From positions 1 through 13,153 of the forward strand of contig JAFDIX010000032.1 of assembly GCA_019307805.1 (NCBI GenBank): 13,153 nt of DNA, read 5' to 3'. Below, piece after piece: positions 12,273 to 13,153 of the stretch. The notes beneath the pieces were generated by a model, which saw nothing but the letters and a program-made list of their open reading frames with translations, was not told where the DNA came from and made no database searches. The DNA is from Deltaproteobacteria bacterium (GTDB taxonomy: Bacteria; Desulfobacterota; DSM-4660; Desulfatiglandales; HGW-15). The position numbers and the translations under genes were made by a program. Within the stretch, counting starts at the first letter, position 1. The number at the start of each line of letters is the position of its first letter.

Positions 12273-12770
12273 GTGGCAGAAGGCAGATTCCGGGAAGATC
12301 TTTTTTATCGTATCAATGTCATGACCATCCATCTTCCGCCTCTGCGGGAGAGACGGGGGGATATTCCATTGCTCGTCGGATACTTCATTGATCTTTTTAA
12401 CAAGAAGTTGAACAAGAGCGTTGAGGGGCTTTCATCCGAGGCGATGCCCCTTCTCATGGGGTATGCCTGGCCGGGAAACATCAGGGAGCTGGAAAACGTT
12501 ATTGAACGTTCCCTCCTGCTGACCAAGGGGAGATGGATAACACCTGCAGAGCTGCCCTCCAGCATTCTCACAGGAAAGGGTATTCGTACCACACAGGAAC
12601 CCGAAGACACCCTGTCCCTCAAAAAGGCCATAAAACGGCTGGAGCGGAATCTCATGGCAAAGGCCCTTGAGCTGACCGGCGGCAACCGCACCCAGGCTGC
12701 GAAGATACTGGAGATAAGCCGGCCCATGCTCCTCACAAAGATCAAGGCCTACGGCCTGGACAAGAAATGA
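12273..12770 (+). CDS. regulator fragment 2: C-terminal AAA+ half and Fis-type DNA-binding domain
   Basis: Open frame of 165 codons from a GTG at 12273; the same frame is open further upstream through sensor I (DVRVIAAT) to the duplication. It carries GRFREDLFYRINV (arginine finger), LPPLRERRGDIPLL, WPGNIRELENVIERS (sensor II) and a C-terminal Fis-like HTH, GGNRTQAAKILEISR. The GTG has GGAG directly against it, which is poorly spaced, so independent start is doubtful. It is the displaced second half of the upstream regulator. Its stop TGA overlaps the ATG of the ankyrin gene. Confidence 0.85.
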   Translation: MAEGRFREDLFYRINVMTIHLPPLRERRGDIPLLVGYFIDLFNKKLNKSVEGLSSEAMPLLMGYAWPGNIRELENVIERSLLLTKGRWITPAELPSSILTGKGIRTTQEPEDTLSLKKAIKRLERNLMAKALELTGGNRTQAAKILEISRPMLLTKIKAYGLDKK

Positions 12771-13153
12771 ATTGCAGGCTTAATCAATGCTTATTGTTAG
12801 CCGTTGTGTTTATCCTTGCCACTGGACACCCTGCAGCAGCAAGTTCATTGATGGAAGCAGCGTCTAAGGGTGACACGGAGAAGGTGCAAGCCCTGCTGGC
12901 GCGGGGCGCTGATGTCAACGCTAAAGACAATAAAGGCGCTACAGCCCTGATGATGGCGGTAGTACTTGGACACATCGATACTGCGCAAGCCCTGCTGGCA
13001 AAGGGTGCTGATGTGAACGCCAAAGACAATAATGGCGACACAGCCCTGATGATGGCGGCAGTATTTGGACACACCGTCACTGTGCAAGCCCTGCTGGCAA
13101 AGGGTGCTGATGTGAATGCTGAAGACACGAATGACGTTACAGCCCTGATGAAG
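12767..13153 (+). CDS. secreted or periplasmic ankyrin-repeat protein, 3' end outside window
   Basis: Frame open from ATG 12767 to the window edge (129 codons seen). Residues 1-25 look like a Sec signal peptide: Arg near the start, hydrophobic core LLLAVVFILATG, AAA before SS. Ankyrin repeats of 33 residues follow (pattern ALLAKGADVNAKDNNGDTAL), at least three and a part. Ankyrin repeats bind proteins; no enzymatic domain is in view. The ATG overlaps the regulator's TGA as ATGA, so translation is probably coupled to the frameshifted regulator frame. Repeats are similar at the DNA level with an exact 99-bp period, consistent with recent expansion. Binding partner unknown. Confidence 0.88.
   Translation, partial: MNCRLNQCLLLAVVFILATGHPAAASSLMEAASKGDTEKVQALLARGADVNAKDNKGATALMMAVVLGHIDTAQALLAKGADVNAKDNNGDTALMMAAVFGHTVTVQALLAKGADVNAEDTNDVTALMK
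12887..13153 (+). repeat. 99-bp tandem repeats encoding ankyrin units
   Basis: Units begin CAAGCCCTGCTGG at 12887, 12986 and 13085 (third cut by the edge). Units one and two differ at about 15 of 99 positions by my count. The period equals one 33-residue ankyrin repeat. Confidence 0.9.

Larger units (their letters stand above)
11377..12770 (+). pseudogene. sigma54-dependent NtrC-family response regulator, interrupted by a frameshift
   Basis: The whole locus encodes one protein of about 459 residues once the frame is repaired: receiver domain, AAA+ sigma54-activation domain, Fis-type helix-turn-helix. Phosphorylation by the upstream kinase would normally drive AAA+ assembly and opening of sigma54 promoters. 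Order of motifs: receiver with D10/D11, phospho-acceptor D54 (CDLRMP), MSAYG and SKPF; Walker A GESGTGKE; a GAFTDA variant of GAFTGA at residues 222-227; Walker B TLFLDEIGELP; then the break after LGGTGTKK; then, in the -1 frame, DVRVIAAT (sensor I), GRFREDLFYRINV (arginine finger), PGNIRELENV (sensor II) and GGNRTQAAKILEISR (HTH). The break coincides with a perfect 14-bp tandem duplication. It is either a recent null allele, a sequence error, or rescued by slippage on A7. Confidence 0.88.

Noticed and set aside
12784..13128. 114-codon antisense frame with repeated 33-residue units
   Set aside because: The repetition is the reverse of the ankyrin-coding repeats; the forward frame has a signal peptide and the ankyrin consensus.
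12887..13153. Tandem repeats considered as a CRISPR array
   Set aside because: The 99-bp units are contiguous, in frame and encode ankyrin repeats; there are no unique spacers.

Overview
The window reads as a gene-dense chromosomal segment of a Gram-negative bacterium. Gene content points most easily to Desulfobacterota (the former Deltaproteobacteria). The grounds are a KDO-activating enzyme (so lipopolysaccharide), an IHF-type DNA-binding protein, the hisC-cmk-rpsA-sppA order, small zinc-ribbon genes, and an NtrC-type two-component pair beside a prepilin peptidase. The lineage is inferred from content, not shown by a marker phylogeny.

Layout. Positions 1-1465, minus strand: a probable operon fmdB-like zinc ribbon > ten-cysteine zinc-ribbon protein > queD-like 6-carboxytetrahydropterin synthase > kdsB (cut by the window edge), behind a strong sigma70-type promoter at 1502-1529. 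Positions 1541-2957, minus strand: ihfB-like gene > large (Alu-containing) signal recognition particle RNA > pgeF. The SRP RNA is about 270 nt, has no ORF, and its likely promoter overlaps the end of ihfB. Positions 3177-8043, plus strand: hisC, cmk, rpsA (S1 with six S1 domains and a duplicated acidic N-terminal extension) and sppA. Positions 8040-8630, minus strand: a YciO/YrdC-family gene, tail to tail with sppA so that both stop codons use the same CTAG. From 8694, plus strand: prepilin peptidase, membrane sensor histidine kinase, a 334-bp gap with a long imperfect hairpin, a sigma54-dependent response regulator broken by a frameshift, and the start of a secreted ankyrin-repeat protein whose ATG overlaps the regulator's stop.

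Functional view. Most of the window is housekeeping: translation and protein targeting (S1, SRP RNA), nucleotide and histidine metabolism (Cmk, HisC), envelope maintenance (KdsB, PgeF, SppA). The right-hand end looks more regulatory: prepilin peptidase, kinase, regulator and ankyrin protein probably form one functional neighbourhood, perhaps controlling pili, secretion or an envelope response.

The points most worth checking are the regulator frameshift, caused by a perfect 14-bp tandem duplication that also creates an A7 slippery run in the -1 direction needed to restore the frame; its GAFTDA variant of the sigma54-contact motif; the large SRP RNA in a Gram-negative context; the near-identical 72-bp tandem duplication in rpsA; and the apparently leaderless yciO-like gene. 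I found no CRISPR array, transposase, tRNA, rRNA or phage gene.
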